Shown in pieces: positions 44,926 to 53,532 of a stretch of 64,000 nucleotides of DNA (position 1 is its first letter; each line of letters starts with the position of its first letter). The DNA comes from Bradyrhizobium sp. CCBAU 51765. GTDB taxonomy: Bacteria > Pseudomonadota > Alphaproteobacteria > Rhizobiales > Xanthobacteraceae. Below the pieces are notes generated by a model. The model worked only from the letters and a program-made list of their open reading frames with translations, was not told the origin of the DNA and did not search any database. The position numbers were made by a program, and so were the translations under genes. Location: the NCBI RefSeq assembly GCF_015291725.1, contig NZ_CP030038.1, forward strand, positions 4,825,001-4,889,000, given 5' to 3'.

Positions 44926-45531
44926 CTACGTCTTGTCGGCCGATTGCGCTTCCACCGCCTGCACCGCGACGCTCGCGACCTGCCGCAGCGCTTCGCGGTC
45001 CGCGCCTGAGGACGCCATCACGCCCATGCCGACGGAGACGGCCGAGACATAACGCGCGAGCGCGGCGGGGTCGGATGTTGGCTTGAGATCACCTTCGGCC
45101 TTGGCGCGAACGAAACGGTCGCGGAGCTGGTCCTCGTTCTGGGCGCGGCGCGCGGCCAATTCGAAAGGGACGTTCTCGGAGCCGCTGCCGCAGGCGATGC
45201 CGCCTTGCACCAGCAGGCAGCCGGGCGGATTGGCGGGATCGGTCTGCTTGTCGGCGATGCCCATCAACATCCGCTCGGCCACGGCGCGGGCGGTGGGCGC
45301 TGCCACCACCTCCTCCATCCAGATGTTGCGCAGCTTGGTGTAGCGGTCGAGCGCGGCCTTCAGCAGGCCCTCCTTGTTGCCGAAGCAGGCGTAGAGACTG
45401 GGCGGGTTGATGCCCATGGCCTCGGTGAGCTGGGCAATTGTCGCGCCCTCATAGCCATGGCGCCAAAACACTTCCATCGCCTGGTCCAACGCCAGTTCGG
45501 CGTCGAATTCGCGGGGGCGTCCCATGCCCAT
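44926..45531 (-). CDS. TetR/AcrR family repressor of RND pump 2
   Basis: The protein has 201 residues. The HTH is FDAELALDQAMEVFWRHGYEGATIAQLTEAMGINPPSLYACFGNKEGLL (about 8-58), with the conserved FGNKEGLL end. The ligand domain is the C-terminal TetR_C_16-like helical bundle; a Cys-containing loop (GCLLVQGGIACGSG) is notable. It is divergent from the RND adaptor gene and separated from it by an operator-like palindrome, the usual AcrR/NfxB layout. Confidence 0.88.
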   Translation of the reverse strand: MGMGRPREFDAELALDQAMEVFWRHGYEGATIAQLTEAMGINPPSLYACFGNKEGLLKAALDRYTKLRNIWMEEVVAAPTARAVAERMLMGIADKQTDPANPPGCLLVQGGIACGSGSENVPFELAARRAQNEDQLRDRFVRAKAEGDLKPTSDPAALARYVSAVSVGMGVMASSGADREALRQVASVAVQAVEAQSADKT

Positions 45532-45700
45532 GTGCCTGTCTCCTCGGAATTCGCGTTCTGCAGAAGGCTTAACGTCGAATCCTAACTATTTGTTCTAATT
45601 CTACTTTCCCAAGGGCCTTCCAATTCCTGCGGTATGCCGCTACAATTTTCTTAGTGAATGGTACATAAGTATCTTGCACTGCGGTATCCAGCTCCACATC

Positions 45701-45716
45701 TGTAGTGAACACTACA
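45701..45716. promoter_or_regulatory. Candidate TetR operator of RND pump 2
   Basis: TGTAGTG-AA-CACTACA is a perfect 7-bp inverted repeat, 17 bp ahead of the adaptor start codon and 170 bp ahead of the divergent tetR gene. The position would block expression of the pump directly. Confidence 0.65.
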
Positions 45717-45732
45717 TATCTGGAGCGCGCAA

Positions 45733-46977
45733 ATGCCCCCCTCCCAAAACACCTCTCGCACCGGCCGTTTCCGCCGCCTTCTGGGCGGCGTCGCCATCGT
45801 GGGCGCCCTCGCCGCGGCCGGCTCGATTGCGACCGGCCGCTATTTTCACGCGGCGCAAGCGACGGCACCGGCCGCCGCGGCCGAACAAGCCGTTTCCGTC
45901 ACCGTCGCGATGATCGAGCCACGGCAGACCGTGCTGTGGGACGACTTCTCCGGCCGGCTGGAGGCCATCCACCGCGTCGAGCTCCGTCCGCGCGTTGCGG
46001 GTGCGATCCTGTCGGCGAACTTCACCGAAGGGGCGCTGGTGAAGGCCGGCGACGTGCTGTTCAAGATTGATCCCGCCCCTTATGCGGCCGAGGTCGACAA
46101 GGCCGCAGCCCAGCTCGAGGCTGCGAAAGCGCGCGTCGTCTTCACCCAGAGCGAGCTCGAGCGCGGTGCGCAGCTCGTCGGCAACGCCGTGGTGACGCGC
46201 CGCGACTACGACCAGCGCGACAACGCCAACCGCGAAGCCATCGCCAACGTGAAGGCGGCCGAGGCGACGCTCCAGACCGCAAAGCTCAATCTCGACTACA
46301 CCGAGGTGCGTGCCCCCGTAGACGGCCGCGTCGGCAAGATCGAGGTCACGGTTGGCAATCTCGTCGCCGCCGGCACCGCGTCCCCGGTCTTGACTTCGCT
46401 GGTCTCGATCAATCCGATCTACGCCTCGTTCGATGCGGATGAAGAGGTCGTGCTGCGCGCGCTGAACTCGATCGCGGATGCCTCCGGCAGGCGCGGCGAG
46501 CTCGACCAGATCCCGGTCGAGATGACCACGTCGGGCGACCTGTCCGCGAAGGGCCACATCCAGCTCATCGACAACCAGGTCAACGGCCAGAGCGGCACCA
46601 TCCGTGTCCGCGCTGTCTTCCGCAACGAGGACGGGCGCCTCATCCCCGGCCAGTTCGCCCGCGTGCGCATGGGCCAGCCGAAGCAGCAGGCACTGGTGAT
46701 GATCGACGAGCGCGCGATCGGCACCGACCAGGACAAGAAGTTCGTGATGGCGGTCGGCGACGACAACCGCGCCGTCTACCGGTCCGTCACGCTCGGCGGC
46801 ACCGTCGACGGGCTTCGCATCGTCACCTCGGGTCTGAAGTCCGGCGACCGCATCGTCGTGAACGGACTACAGCGCGTGCGCCCCGGTGCCCTGCTCAAGA
46901 CGGAGGTCGCGGCAATGGGTGCGCGCGGGCAGCAAGCGGCCTCCAACCACGGCAACCAGGACGTGGTGCAACGCTAA
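45733..46977 (+). CDS. RND efflux periplasmic adaptor (AcrA/MexE type)
   Basis: The protein has 414 residues. A basic N-terminus leads to a membrane or signal helix (FRRLLGGVAIVGALAAAGSIATGRYF, about 12-37). The barrel-sandwich halves (RVELRPRVAGAILSANFTEGALVKAGDVLFKIDP and LDYTEVRAPVDGRVGKIEVTVGNLV) flank the alpha-hairpin. A membrane-proximal domain follows to about 380. It bridges the pump at 47158-50346 to an outer-membrane channel encoded elsewhere. A 180-bp repeat-bearing gap precedes the pump gene. Confidence 0.92.
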   Translation: MPPSQNTSRTGRFRRLLGGVAIVGALAAAGSIATGRYFHAAQATAPAAAAEQAVSVTVAMIEPRQTVLWDDFSGRLEAIHRVELRPRVAGAILSANFTEGALVKAGDVLFKIDPAPYAAEVDKAAAQLEAAKARVVFTQSELERGAQLVGNAVVTRRDYDQRDNANREAIANVKAAEATLQTAKLNLDYTEVRAPVDGRVGKIEVTVGNLVAAGTASPVLTSLVSINPIYASFDADEEVVLRALNSIADASGRRGELDQIPVEMTTSGDLSAKGHIQLIDNQVNGQSGTIRVRAVFRNEDGRLIPGQFARVRMGQPKQQALVMIDERAIGTDQDKKFVMAVGDDNRAVYRSVTLGGTVDGLRIVTSGLKSGDRIVVNGLQRVRPGALLKTEVAAMGARGQQAASNHGNQDVVQR

Positions 46978-47110
46978 GTCATTCCGGGACGCGACGCAGT
47001 CGTGAACTCCGGTGCGCAATTGCGCACCTGAGAATCTCGAGACTACGAAGCTCCGGTCATCTCACCCTTGGATTCCGGGTTCGCGCGCGATGCGCGCACC
47101 CCGGAATGAC
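46978..47110. repeat. Palindromic intergenic repeat (GTCATTCCGGG family) inside the pump 2 operon
   Basis: It begins GTCATTCCGGGACGCG right after the adaptor stop and ends CGCACCCCGGAATGAC, 48 bp ahead of the pump gene. Internally it holds GTGCGCAATTGCGCAC (47012-47027), identical to the palindrome at 31095-31110, and CGAGACT. This is a long variant of the family. Confidence 0.85.
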
Positions 47111-47157
47111 GGTGAAGCGGTCGGAGACAGGGAAGATATTGCCCAGGGGCAAAGCCA

Positions 47158-50100
47158 ATGAATCTCTCGAAGCTTTTCATCGACCGTCCGATCTTCGCCG
47201 GTGTCCTGTCGGTGCTGATCTTCCTGGCGGGCCTGATCTCGCTGTTCGCGATGCCGATCTCGGAATACCCGGACGTGGTGCCGCCCTCGGTCGTGGTGCG
47301 CGCGACCTATCCCGGCGCCAATCCCAAGGTGATCGCGGAGACGGTGGCAACCCCGATCGAGGAGCAGATCAACGGCGTCGAGAACATGCTCTACATGTCG
47401 AGCCAGGCGACCACCGACGGCGGGATGACGCTGACGGTGACGTTCCGGCTCGGCACCGATCCCGACAAGGCGACGCAGCTGGTGCAGAACCGCGTGCAGC
47501 AGGCCGAGCCGCGCCTGCCGGCCGTGGTGCGCCAGCTCGGCATCATCACCAAGAAGTCGTCGCCTGACCTCACCATGGTCGTGCACCTGCTGTCGCCGAA
47601 CGGCCGCTACGACATGACGTATCTGCGCAACTATGCGGTGCTCAACGTCAAGGACCGGCTGGCGCGGATCGACGGCGTCGGCGACGTCCAGCTTTATGGC
47701 GCCGGCGACTATTCGATGCGGGTCTGGGTCGATCCTCAGAAGGCCGCCGAGCACGGCCTGACCGCGAGCGACATCGTGCGCGCGATCCAGGCGCAGAACG
47801 TCGAGGCCGCCGCCGGCGTGGTCGGCTCCTCCCCGAACGTCAAGGGGATCGACCTGCAATTGTCGATCAATGCGGAAGGCCGGCTCGCGAACGAGGAGCA
47901 GTTCGGCGACATCGTGGTCAAAACCGGCGCACGCGGCGAGGTCGTACGCTTGCGCGACGTCGCGCGCGTCGAGCTTGGCGCCTCCGAATACGGCCTGCGC
48001 TCGCTGCTCGACAACAAGCAGGCGGTGGCGATCCCGATCTTCCAGGCGCCCGGCTCCAACGCGCTGCAGATTTCCGACAACGTTCGCGCCACCATGGCCG
48101 AGATCAAGAAGAACATGCCCGAGGGCGTGTCCTACCAGATCGTCTACGACCCCACCCAGTTCGTGCGCTCCTCGATCGAAGCCGTCATCCACACGCTGCT
48201 GGAGGCCATCGCCCTCGTCGTGCTGGTGGTGATCCTGTTCCTCCAGACCTGGCGCGCCTCGATCATCCCGCTCCTGGCCGTGCCGGTGTCGATCGTCGGC
48301 ACGTTCGCGGTGATGCACGTGTTCGGCTTCTCCATCAACGCGCTGAGCCTGTTCGGCCTGGTGCTCGCGATCGGCATCGTCGTCGACGATGCCATCGTCG
48401 TGGTCGAGAATGTCGAGCGCAACATCGAGGGCGGGCTGTCGCCGCGGGATGCAACGTACCAGGCTATGCGCGAGGTGTCGGGTCCGATCATCGCGATCGC
48501 CATGGTGCTGATCGCAGTATTCGTGCCGCTGGCCTTCATCTCCGGCCTCACCGGGCAGTTCTACAAGCAGTTCGCGCTGACGATCGCGATCTCGACCGTG
48601 ATCTCGGCCGTCAACTCGCTGACGCTGTCGCCGGCGCTGTCGGCGCTGCTGCTCAAGGGCCATAACGAGCCGAAGGACAAGCTGACGCTGGTCATGGAAA
48701 AGAGCCTCGGCTGGTTCTTCCGCGGCTTCAACAAGGCCTTCACGCGCTCCTCCGAGAGCTACAGCGGCAGCGTTGGCAAGGTGATCTCGGGCAAGGCCGC
48801 CGTGATGGGCCTCTACGTGGTCCTCGTCGGTATCACAGCCCTCTTGTTCCAGCAGGTGCCGAGCGGCTTCGTGCCGGGACAGGACAAGCAGTACCTGGTC
48901 GGCTTTGCCCGTCTGCCCGATGGCGCGACGCTCGACCGGACGGAAGAAGTCATCCGCAAGATGAGCGACATCGCGCTGACCCAGTCTGGCGTCGAGAGCT
49001 CGGTGGCATTCCCGGGGCTGTCGATCTCCGGCTTCACCAACTCGTCCAACGCCGGCATCGTGTTCTCGACGCTGAAGCCGTTCGACGAACGCAAGGATCC
49101 CTCGCTCAGCGGTCCCGCCATCGCGGCCGAACTGAACAAGAAGTACGCGGGCATCCAGGAAGCCTTCATCGCCATGTTCCCGCCGCCGCCGGTCAACGGT
49201 CTCGGCACCATCGGCGGCTTCAAGCTGCAGATCGAGGACCGCGCCGGTCTCGGCTATGACGCCTTGAACGAAGCGACGAACGCATTCATGGCTGCGATGC
49301 AGAAGGCGCCCGAGATCGCCGGCGTGTTCTCGAGCTTCCAGGTCAACGTGCCCCAGCTGTTCGCCGACATCGACCGCACCAAGGCGCTTCAGCTTGGCGT
49401 ACCCGTGACCGAGGTGTTCAACACGCTCCAGATTTACCTGGGCTCCTACTACGTCAACGACTTCAACAAGTTCGGCCGCACCTATTCCGTTCGGGTTCAA
49501 GCCGACGCGCCGTTCCGCGCGCGCGCCGACGACATCAGGCAGTTGAAGGTGCGCTCGTCCTCGGGCGACATGGTGCCGCTGTCCGCGCTGCTCACGATCC
49601 GCCAGAGCGCGGGTCCGGAGCGCGCGATCCGCTACAACGGCTTCCTGTCCTCGGACATCAACGCGGCGGCCGCGCCCGGCTTTTCATCAGGCCAGGCGCA
49701 GGAGGCGGCGACGCGGATCGCCGCAGAGGTGCTGCCGCCAGGCTTTGCCTTCGAATGGACCGACCTGACCTATCAGGAGTTCATCGCCGGCAATTCCGGC
49801 ATCTGGGTGTTCCCGCTGGCGATCCTGTTGGTGTTCCTGGTGCTGGCCGCGCTCTATGAGAGCCTGACCCTGCCGCTCTCGATCATCATGATCGTGCCGA
49901 TGGGCCTCCTGGCAGCGATGTTCGGCGTCTGGATCTCCAAGGGCGACAACAACGTCTTCACCCAGATCGGCTTGATCGTGCTGGTCGGCCTCTCCGCCAA
50001 GAACGCGATCCTGATCGTCGAATTCGCGCGGGAGCTCGAATTCGCCGGCCGCACGCCGATCCGGGCCGCGATCGAGGCGAGCCGGCTGCGGCTGCGTCCG

Positions 50101-50346
50101 ATCCTGATGACGTCGATGGCGTTCATCATGGGCGTCCTGCCGCTGGTGCTCTCGACCGGCGCCGGTTCGGAAATGCGGCGAGCCATGGGCGTTGCCGTGT
50201 TCTCCGGCATGATCGGCGTCACGGTGTTCGGCCTGTTCCTGACGCCGGTGTTCTACGTGCTGCTCAGAACCGTCACGGGCATGAAGCCGCTGATCCACCA
50301 CGGCAGCGACATCAGCGCGGCGCCGGTCCAGGGTCCTGCCGAGTGA
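47158..50346 (+). CDS. RND efflux transporter permease (HAE1, MexF/AcrB-like)
   Basis: The protein has 1062 residues with the full twelve-helix, two-loop RND architecture. It starts MNLSKLFIDRPIFAGVLSVLIFLAGLISLFAMPISEYPDVVPP, typical of MexF/BepE relatives. Proton-relay Asp residues are in IGIVVDDAIVVVENVERNIE near residue 405. ASYPGAN-like VRATYPGANPKVIAETVATPIEEQINGVENMLYMSS marks the porter loop. It likely exports amphiphilic drugs or plant phenolics under TetR control. Confidence 0.94.
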   Translation: MNLSKLFIDRPIFAGVLSVLIFLAGLISLFAMPISEYPDVVPPSVVVRATYPGANPKVIAETVATPIEEQINGVENMLYMSSQATTDGGMTLTVTFRLGTDPDKATQLVQNRVQQAEPRLPAVVRQLGIITKKSSPDLTMVVHLLSPNGRYDMTYLRNYAVLNVKDRLARIDGVGDVQLYGAGDYSMRVWVDPQKAAEHGLTASDIVRAIQAQNVEAAAGVVGSSPNVKGIDLQLSINAEGRLANEEQFGDIVVKTGARGEVVRLRDVARVELGASEYGLRSLLDNKQAVAIPIFQAPGSNALQISDNVRATMAEIKKNMPEGVSYQIVYDPTQFVRSSIEAVIHTLLEAIALVVLVVILFLQTWRASIIPLLAVPVSIVGTFAVMHVFGFSINALSLFGLVLAIGIVVDDAIVVVENVERNIEGGLSPRDATYQAMREVSGPIIAIAMVLIAVFVPLAFISGLTGQFYKQFALTIAISTVISAVNSLTLSPALSALLLKGHNEPKDKLTLVMEKSLGWFFRGFNKAFTRSSESYSGSVGKVISGKAAVMGLYVVLVGITALLFQQVPSGFVPGQDKQYLVGFARLPDGATLDRTEEVIRKMSDIALTQSGVESSVAFPGLSISGFTNSSNAGIVFSTLKPFDERKDPSLSGPAIAAELNKKYAGIQEAFIAMFPPPPVNGLGTIGGFKLQIEDRAGLGYDALNEATNAFMAAMQKAPEIAGVFSSFQVNVPQLFADIDRTKALQLGVPVTEVFNTLQIYLGSYYVNDFNKFGRTYSVRVQADAPFRARADDIRQLKVRSSSGDMVPLSALLTIRQSAGPERAIRYNGFLSSDINAAAAPGFSSGQAQEAATRIAAEVLPPGFAFEWTDLTYQEFIAGNSGIWVFPLAILLVFLVLAALYESLTLPLSIIMIVPMGLLAAMFGVWISKGDNNVFTQIGLIVLVGLSAKNAILIVEFARELEFAGRTPIRAAIEASRLRLRPILMTSMAFIMGVLPLVLSTGAGSEMRRAMGVAVFSGMIGVTVFGLFLTPVFYVLLRTVTGMKPLIHHGSDISAAPVQGPAE

Positions 50347-50396
50347 ACCGCGTCCCGCCGCGGCACGCCCCGGCGGGACCAACAAGATCGGATCGA

Positions 50397-50894
50397 TCAT
50401 TTCCGGTTCTCTTCGCAGAATTTCAGCGCCGCCAGCGCCTCGCCGGCACGCGGGATCTGCATCTCGATGCTGTCGTCCTCGTCGTCCTCGAAATCGAGCG
50501 TAAGGCGCTTGGCCTTCGCGAGCCGATCCATGATCGATTGGTCGTAGACGAAGATGCCGCGCACGGTGGTCTTGTCCATGACCTCCCACTTGGCCTTCTT
50601 CATGATGTCGGCGTCATCGGTGCCGAGGTCGGCCCGGAGGACCTCGCCGGCCCTATCCCATTCCCAACCATCGTAGATCATCACGATCACGATCGCCTGC
50701 TCGGAATAGGTGATCACGATGACGTAGTCGCGGTTCTCGTCATCCTTGTCCTTGTAGCCGCGGCTCGCATTGCAGTGCGTGTCCTGCGCGCGCCTCTCGA
50801 TGGTCCAGTCGCCGACTTTGGATTGTTGCGCAAGGGAGGGGCCGGCGCTCAAGATGCCTGCAAGCAATGCAGCACCGCGACTGAATCGATTCAT
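50397..50894 (-). CDS. Hypothetical exported protein, 165 residues
   Basis: The start is taken at the ATG at 50894 (MNRFSRGAALLAGILSAGPSLAQQ), which gives a clean signal peptide cleaved near residue 23. The mature part begins SKVGDWTIERRAQDTHCNAS, reminiscent of IalB-type domains, and is very acidic near the end (LDFEDDEDDSIEMQ). Two cysteines (THC, KFC) could pair. Function is unknown. It converges with the RND pump gene and is probably monocistronic. Confidence 0.7.
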   Translation of the reverse strand: MNRFSRGAALLAGILSAGPSLAQQSKVGDWTIERRAQDTHCNASRGYKDKDDENRDYVIVITYSEQAIVIVMIYDGWEWDRAGEVLRADLGTDDADIMKKAKWEVMDKTTVRGIFVYDQSIMDRLAKAKRLTLDFEDDEDDSIEMQIPRAGEALAALKFCEENRK

Positions 50895-50986
50895 GTCGGC
50901 CTCCAGCACGCTGCCCCGTGCTGAGATGACCACCTCTGCCGGCGCCCCGCAAGGATTTCGGTCGCCTCACGGACCGCGGCTGTGCC

Positions 50987-51432
50987 CTACCCCCGCCGTG
51001 GCACGATCGCGATCGGAGTAAAGGTGTAAACCTCCTCGCCGTTCTGGTTGAGCATGGTCCATTTCACCAGCGCTATACCCTGCGGCTTCGACTTAGACGG
51101 CGTCAGGCTCATGACCTCGCCGACCAGATGCAGCCGGTCGTCGGGGCGCACCGGCATCGTCCAGCGCAGGCCGTCGACACCGGCGCCAATCAGCGGATGC
51201 GGGCCGAACGGGCGGTCTGGATTGCGAGGTTCATGGCGATCGCGGCGGTGTGCCATCCTGAGGCGGCAAGCCCCTTGAACAGGGTCGTCTTGGCGGCCTC
51301 GTGATCGAGATGCATCGGCTGCGGATCGAACTCGGCGGCAAAGCGCTTGATGTCGGCCTCGGTGACCACAACTTCGGGGGACTTGAACCGCATTCCGACG
51401 GTGAGATCGTCGAACCACTCGACCTGCGCCAT
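50987..51432 (-). pseudogene. MaoC-family dehydratase gene broken by a single-base deletion
   Basis: From the ATG at 51432 the frame reads MAQVEWFDDLTVGMRFKSPE and continues through the hot-dog active-site FAAEFDPQPMHLD and WHTAAIAMNLAIQT. It then hits a stop after ARIR. The next frame gives FGPHPLIGAGVDGLRW through to IAIVPRRG, the natural second half. Adding one base near 51210-51216 restores a 148-residue protein of normal MaoC size. The family hydrates enoyl-CoA. This is either a recent pseudogene or an assembly error. Confidence 0.85.
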
Positions 51433-51627
51433 GATTTTGCCTCGCAGTATGATGCACCGCCTGGAAGAAGCGGCCTGAAGGGCTTGGGCAATGACGGGAT
51501 ATAGCGGGCCCGCATCGCGTAAACCAGCGCCGGGTTCCGCGCGAAACCCCTTTCCCGATGCGACGAAACACGCCTGAAACAGATCGCAGGTTAAGTGGTT
51601 GTCAAAATAAGTACAGGGACGGCCACC

Positions 51628-51711
51628 ATGCAATTCATCCTCGACCTGATCTACGAATACTCCTGCTGCCAGAACCTCGTCGCCCAGCCGCTACGGGAGG
51701 ACGAACTATGA
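51628..51711 (+). CDS. Microprotein ORF 1, 27 residues
   Basis: The ATG at 51628 opens MQFILDLIYEYSCCQNLVAQ and the ORF ends REDEL with a TGA at 51709-51711. The first half is hydrophobic with a Cys-Cys pair, and the tail is acidic. The Shine-Dalgarno match is weak (AGGGACGG). Its stop codon overlaps the start of microprotein 2 (ATGA), the signature of translational coupling, so it could itself be a leader peptide. No homology is claimed. Confidence 0.5.
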   Translation: MQFILDLIYEYSCCQNLVAQPLREDEL

Positions 51712-51800
51712 TCGAGCTGATCTCAGCCCTGCTCGCCCTTTGCAGCATCGGCGTCTTCGCGGCGCATGCGCTGGACGCCTACCGCTCCACGCATTACTGA
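51708..51800 (+). CDS. Microprotein ORF 2, 30 residues, single membrane helix
   Basis: The ATG at 51708 has GGGAGG eight bases upstream, inside ORF 1. The peptide MIELISALLALCSIGVFAAH continues with a basic tail (AYRSTHY). Residues 2-22 form a clear hydrophobic helix, so it is likely an inner-membrane microprotein of the size of small regulators of transporters or kinases. It follows ORF 1 with ATGA overlap. The long in-frame extension upstream to 51558 lacks a start signal. Confidence 0.6.
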   Translation: MIELISALLALCSIGVFAAHALDAYRSTHY

Positions 51801-51819
51801 CGCCTCGGCCTTCCCGGCG

Positions 51820-52242
51820 CTAGAAGGGCCGCCGGTAGAAATGCTCGGAATGCGTTGCCGGCGGAAACCGGTTGGCGAGCGCAAGCGCTCCCTTCTCATC
51901 CGTCTCGAGCGCGATCTTCTGCGCCAGCATCACGTCGCCCGGCACCAGGAAGCCTGACGGAACGAAGCACCAACCCATCGTCGCGCGCCCTTCGCCGTCG
52001 ATCTCATGCACATTGGCGGCCGTGCCATAGTGGATACGATAGATTCTGCCGGTGTCGCAGCCGACGACGTCGAAATACCGGTGCTGCTCGAACTGAACGC
52101 GCTGCGCCGGCGACAGCCATTCGGCCAGCAGCCGGCGGCCGCGCGCGTCCGGCGTGTTCTCGCCGAAGAAGCGGCGGTAGAGTTCACGCAGCGCATGCAG
52201 ACGCGCACGCGCCGGCGCGCGGAGCCAAACTGCCGCGATCAT
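51820..52242 (-). CDS. Hypothetical protein, 140 residues
   Basis: The frame starts at the ATG at 52242 (MIAAVWLRAPARARLHALR). The chain has a helical N-terminal half with many Arg (about 1-45). A mixed region follows with ordered segments LSPAQRVQFEQHRYFDVVG, GRIYRIHYGTAANVHEID and GDVMLAQKIALETDE. No signal peptide or membrane helix is seen. The well-formed secondary structure and the conserved look argue for a real gene, but I do not recognise the family. It starts 12 bp after the next gene upstream, so the two form a pair. Confidence 0.65.
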   Translation of the reverse strand: MIAAVWLRAPARARLHALRELYRRFFGENTPDARGRRLLAEWLSPAQRVQFEQHRYFDVVGCDTGRIYRIHYGTAANVHEIDGEGRATMGWCFVPSGFLVPGDVMLAQKIALETDEKGALALANRFPPATHSEHFYRRPF

Positions 52243-52254
52243 GGGCAGCTCAGA

Positions 52255-52476
52255 TCAACCGCCGACCAGGCGGGGATAGAACAGCGTTTCCTGCGCGGTC
52301 GGGTCGAACGATCGGATCCGGGTAACTTCGCCGGGCCCGGTTCGAAGAGCGGCGGTGAAGCCGGCTCCGGTCAGCTCCCGAAAGCGCCGTTCGGCTCGCG
52401 CCAGCGCTTCGGCATTGCCAGGATCAAACTCGTGGCGCGTGTCGCCAGTTTGGTCCATCACGATCTGGGTAGCCAT
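52255..52476 (-). CDS. Hypothetical protein, 73 residues
   Basis: The start is taken at the ATG at 52476 (MATQIVMDQTGDTRHEFD); an earlier ATG at 52491 adds five residues. Segments AEALARAERRFRELTGAGFTA and ETLFYPRLVGG look structured and conserved. No membrane segment is present. It is transcribed with the 140-residue gene 12 bp downstream. Function is unknown. Confidence 0.65.
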   Translation of the reverse strand: MATQIVMDQTGDTRHEFDPGNAEALARAERRFRELTGAGFTAALRTGPGEVTRIRSFDPTAQETLFYPRLVGG

Positions 52477-52629
52477 GTTGAGTCTCCTCATGCCCAGCCC
52501 TGAACTCGATCAAAGCAAACGTCGTGCCGTCAGTTCCAGTTGGCAACAACTTTCTCGTGCCGGCGCATCACTCCTTGCTGAGCAGCCCAAAACGAGACGA
52601 GATCGTCATCGCGTTCTAGGCTGTTGTTT

Positions 52630-52678
52630 AAGCATGATCTTTTCGGAAAACAGCTGCACACTCCTCCGGATCATGCTT
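52630..52678. repeat. Palindromic repeat (AAGCATGATC family) next to the transglycosylase stop
   Basis: Perfect 10-bp arms AAGCATGATC (52630-52639) and GATCATGCTT (52669-52678) enclose TTTTCGGAAAAC and a short spacer. I know closely similar elements from many alphaproteobacteria. The right arm abuts the stop codon of the transglycosylase, whose 3' end it may protect. Confidence 0.75.
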
Positions 52679-53496
52679 CAGCGCGAGGCGGCGGCGCCTC
52701 CGCCCTCGTCGATCTGCCGGCCCATCAGCGCGATTGCCTTCTGATAGACGCCTGCAGCATTCCAAGCCTCGATCGCGGCAAAATTCGGCTCGCCGGGCTG
52801 GTACCCGGCTCCCGCGCGCCAGCCATGGGCCTTGAGGAAATTCGCGGTCGAGCTCAGCGCATTGGCGGCAACTTCGAGATTGCCGGTGCCGTAGGCCAGA
52901 ATGCTCTTGGGCATGAACTGGGTCTGACCGACCTCGCCATGCATGGAGCCGCGCGTTGATCCCGACAGCGTACCGCGGTCGATCAGCTTCAAGGCAGCAT
53001 AGAGCTGGTCGGTGAAGAATTCGGGCCGGCGGCAGTCATAGGCAAGGGTCGCGATCGACGACAGCATATTCTGATTGCCGCGCTGGCTGCCGAAGCCGGT
53101 CTCCATGCCCCAGATCGCGATCAAGGGTCCGGGCGGGACACCATAGCGCTGCTCGATCGAGGCGAACAAGGCGGCATGCGACTGCTTGAGCTGCCGTCCC
53201 TTGGCAACGATGGTGGTGGCGCCGCGCTTGGCGAGGAACTGATCGAGCGTCAGCGAAAAGCTGCGCTGGCCGCGGTCGGCCGCGATGGTGGCGCTGGCAT
53301 AGTTCGTCTGCATCAGGGCCGAGAGTGCGGTGGGGCCGACGCCCTTGCCCTGCGCCTCCGCGCTGAATTCGCGTTTCCAGGCCTCGAAACCCGCCGGCGA
53401 GCTGCCGCATTGCGCAGCCTCGACGGAAGATGCCAGGCAACCGAGCAGCGTCATTGCGCCAAAAACCGCTCCCGCAACAGCCCTGCCCCTGATCAT
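52678..53496 (-). CDS. Lytic murein transglycosylase (MltB/SLT-like, GH103)
   Basis: The protein has 272 residues. A hydrophobic leader contains LLGC at residue 17-20, so it may be a lipoprotein, or Ala-x-Ala (SVEAAQ) may be cut instead. The catalytic Glu132 is in AIWGMETGFGSQRG. The GH103 pattern continues with SIATLAYDCRRPEFFTDQLYAALKLID and GEVGQTQFMP. It cleaves peptidoglycan to anhydromuropeptides in the periplasm. There is no peptidoglycan-binding domain at the C-terminus, unlike many alphaproteobacterial relatives. Confidence 0.9.
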   Translation of the reverse strand: MIRGRAVAGAVFGAMTLLGCLASSVEAAQCGSSPAGFEAWKREFSAEAQGKGVGPTALSALMQTNYASATIAADRGQRSFSLTLDQFLAKRGATTIVAKGRQLKQSHAALFASIEQRYGVPPGPLIAIWGMETGFGSQRGNQNMLSSIATLAYDCRRPEFFTDQLYAALKLIDRGTLSGSTRGSMHGEVGQTQFMPKSILAYGTGNLEVAANALSSTANFLKAHGWRAGAGYQPGEPNFAAIEAWNAAGVYQKAIALMGRQIDEGGGAAASR

Positions 53497-53532
53497 ACCA
53501 ATCTCCGTCCTGTACCGCTCGGCGGCGCCATC

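Noticed and set aside
47062..49500. 812-codon minus-strand open frame opposite RND pump 2
   Set aside because: It is rich in Arg, His, Asp and Glu, has no recognisable motif and no start signal. The opposite strand encodes a complete RND permease.
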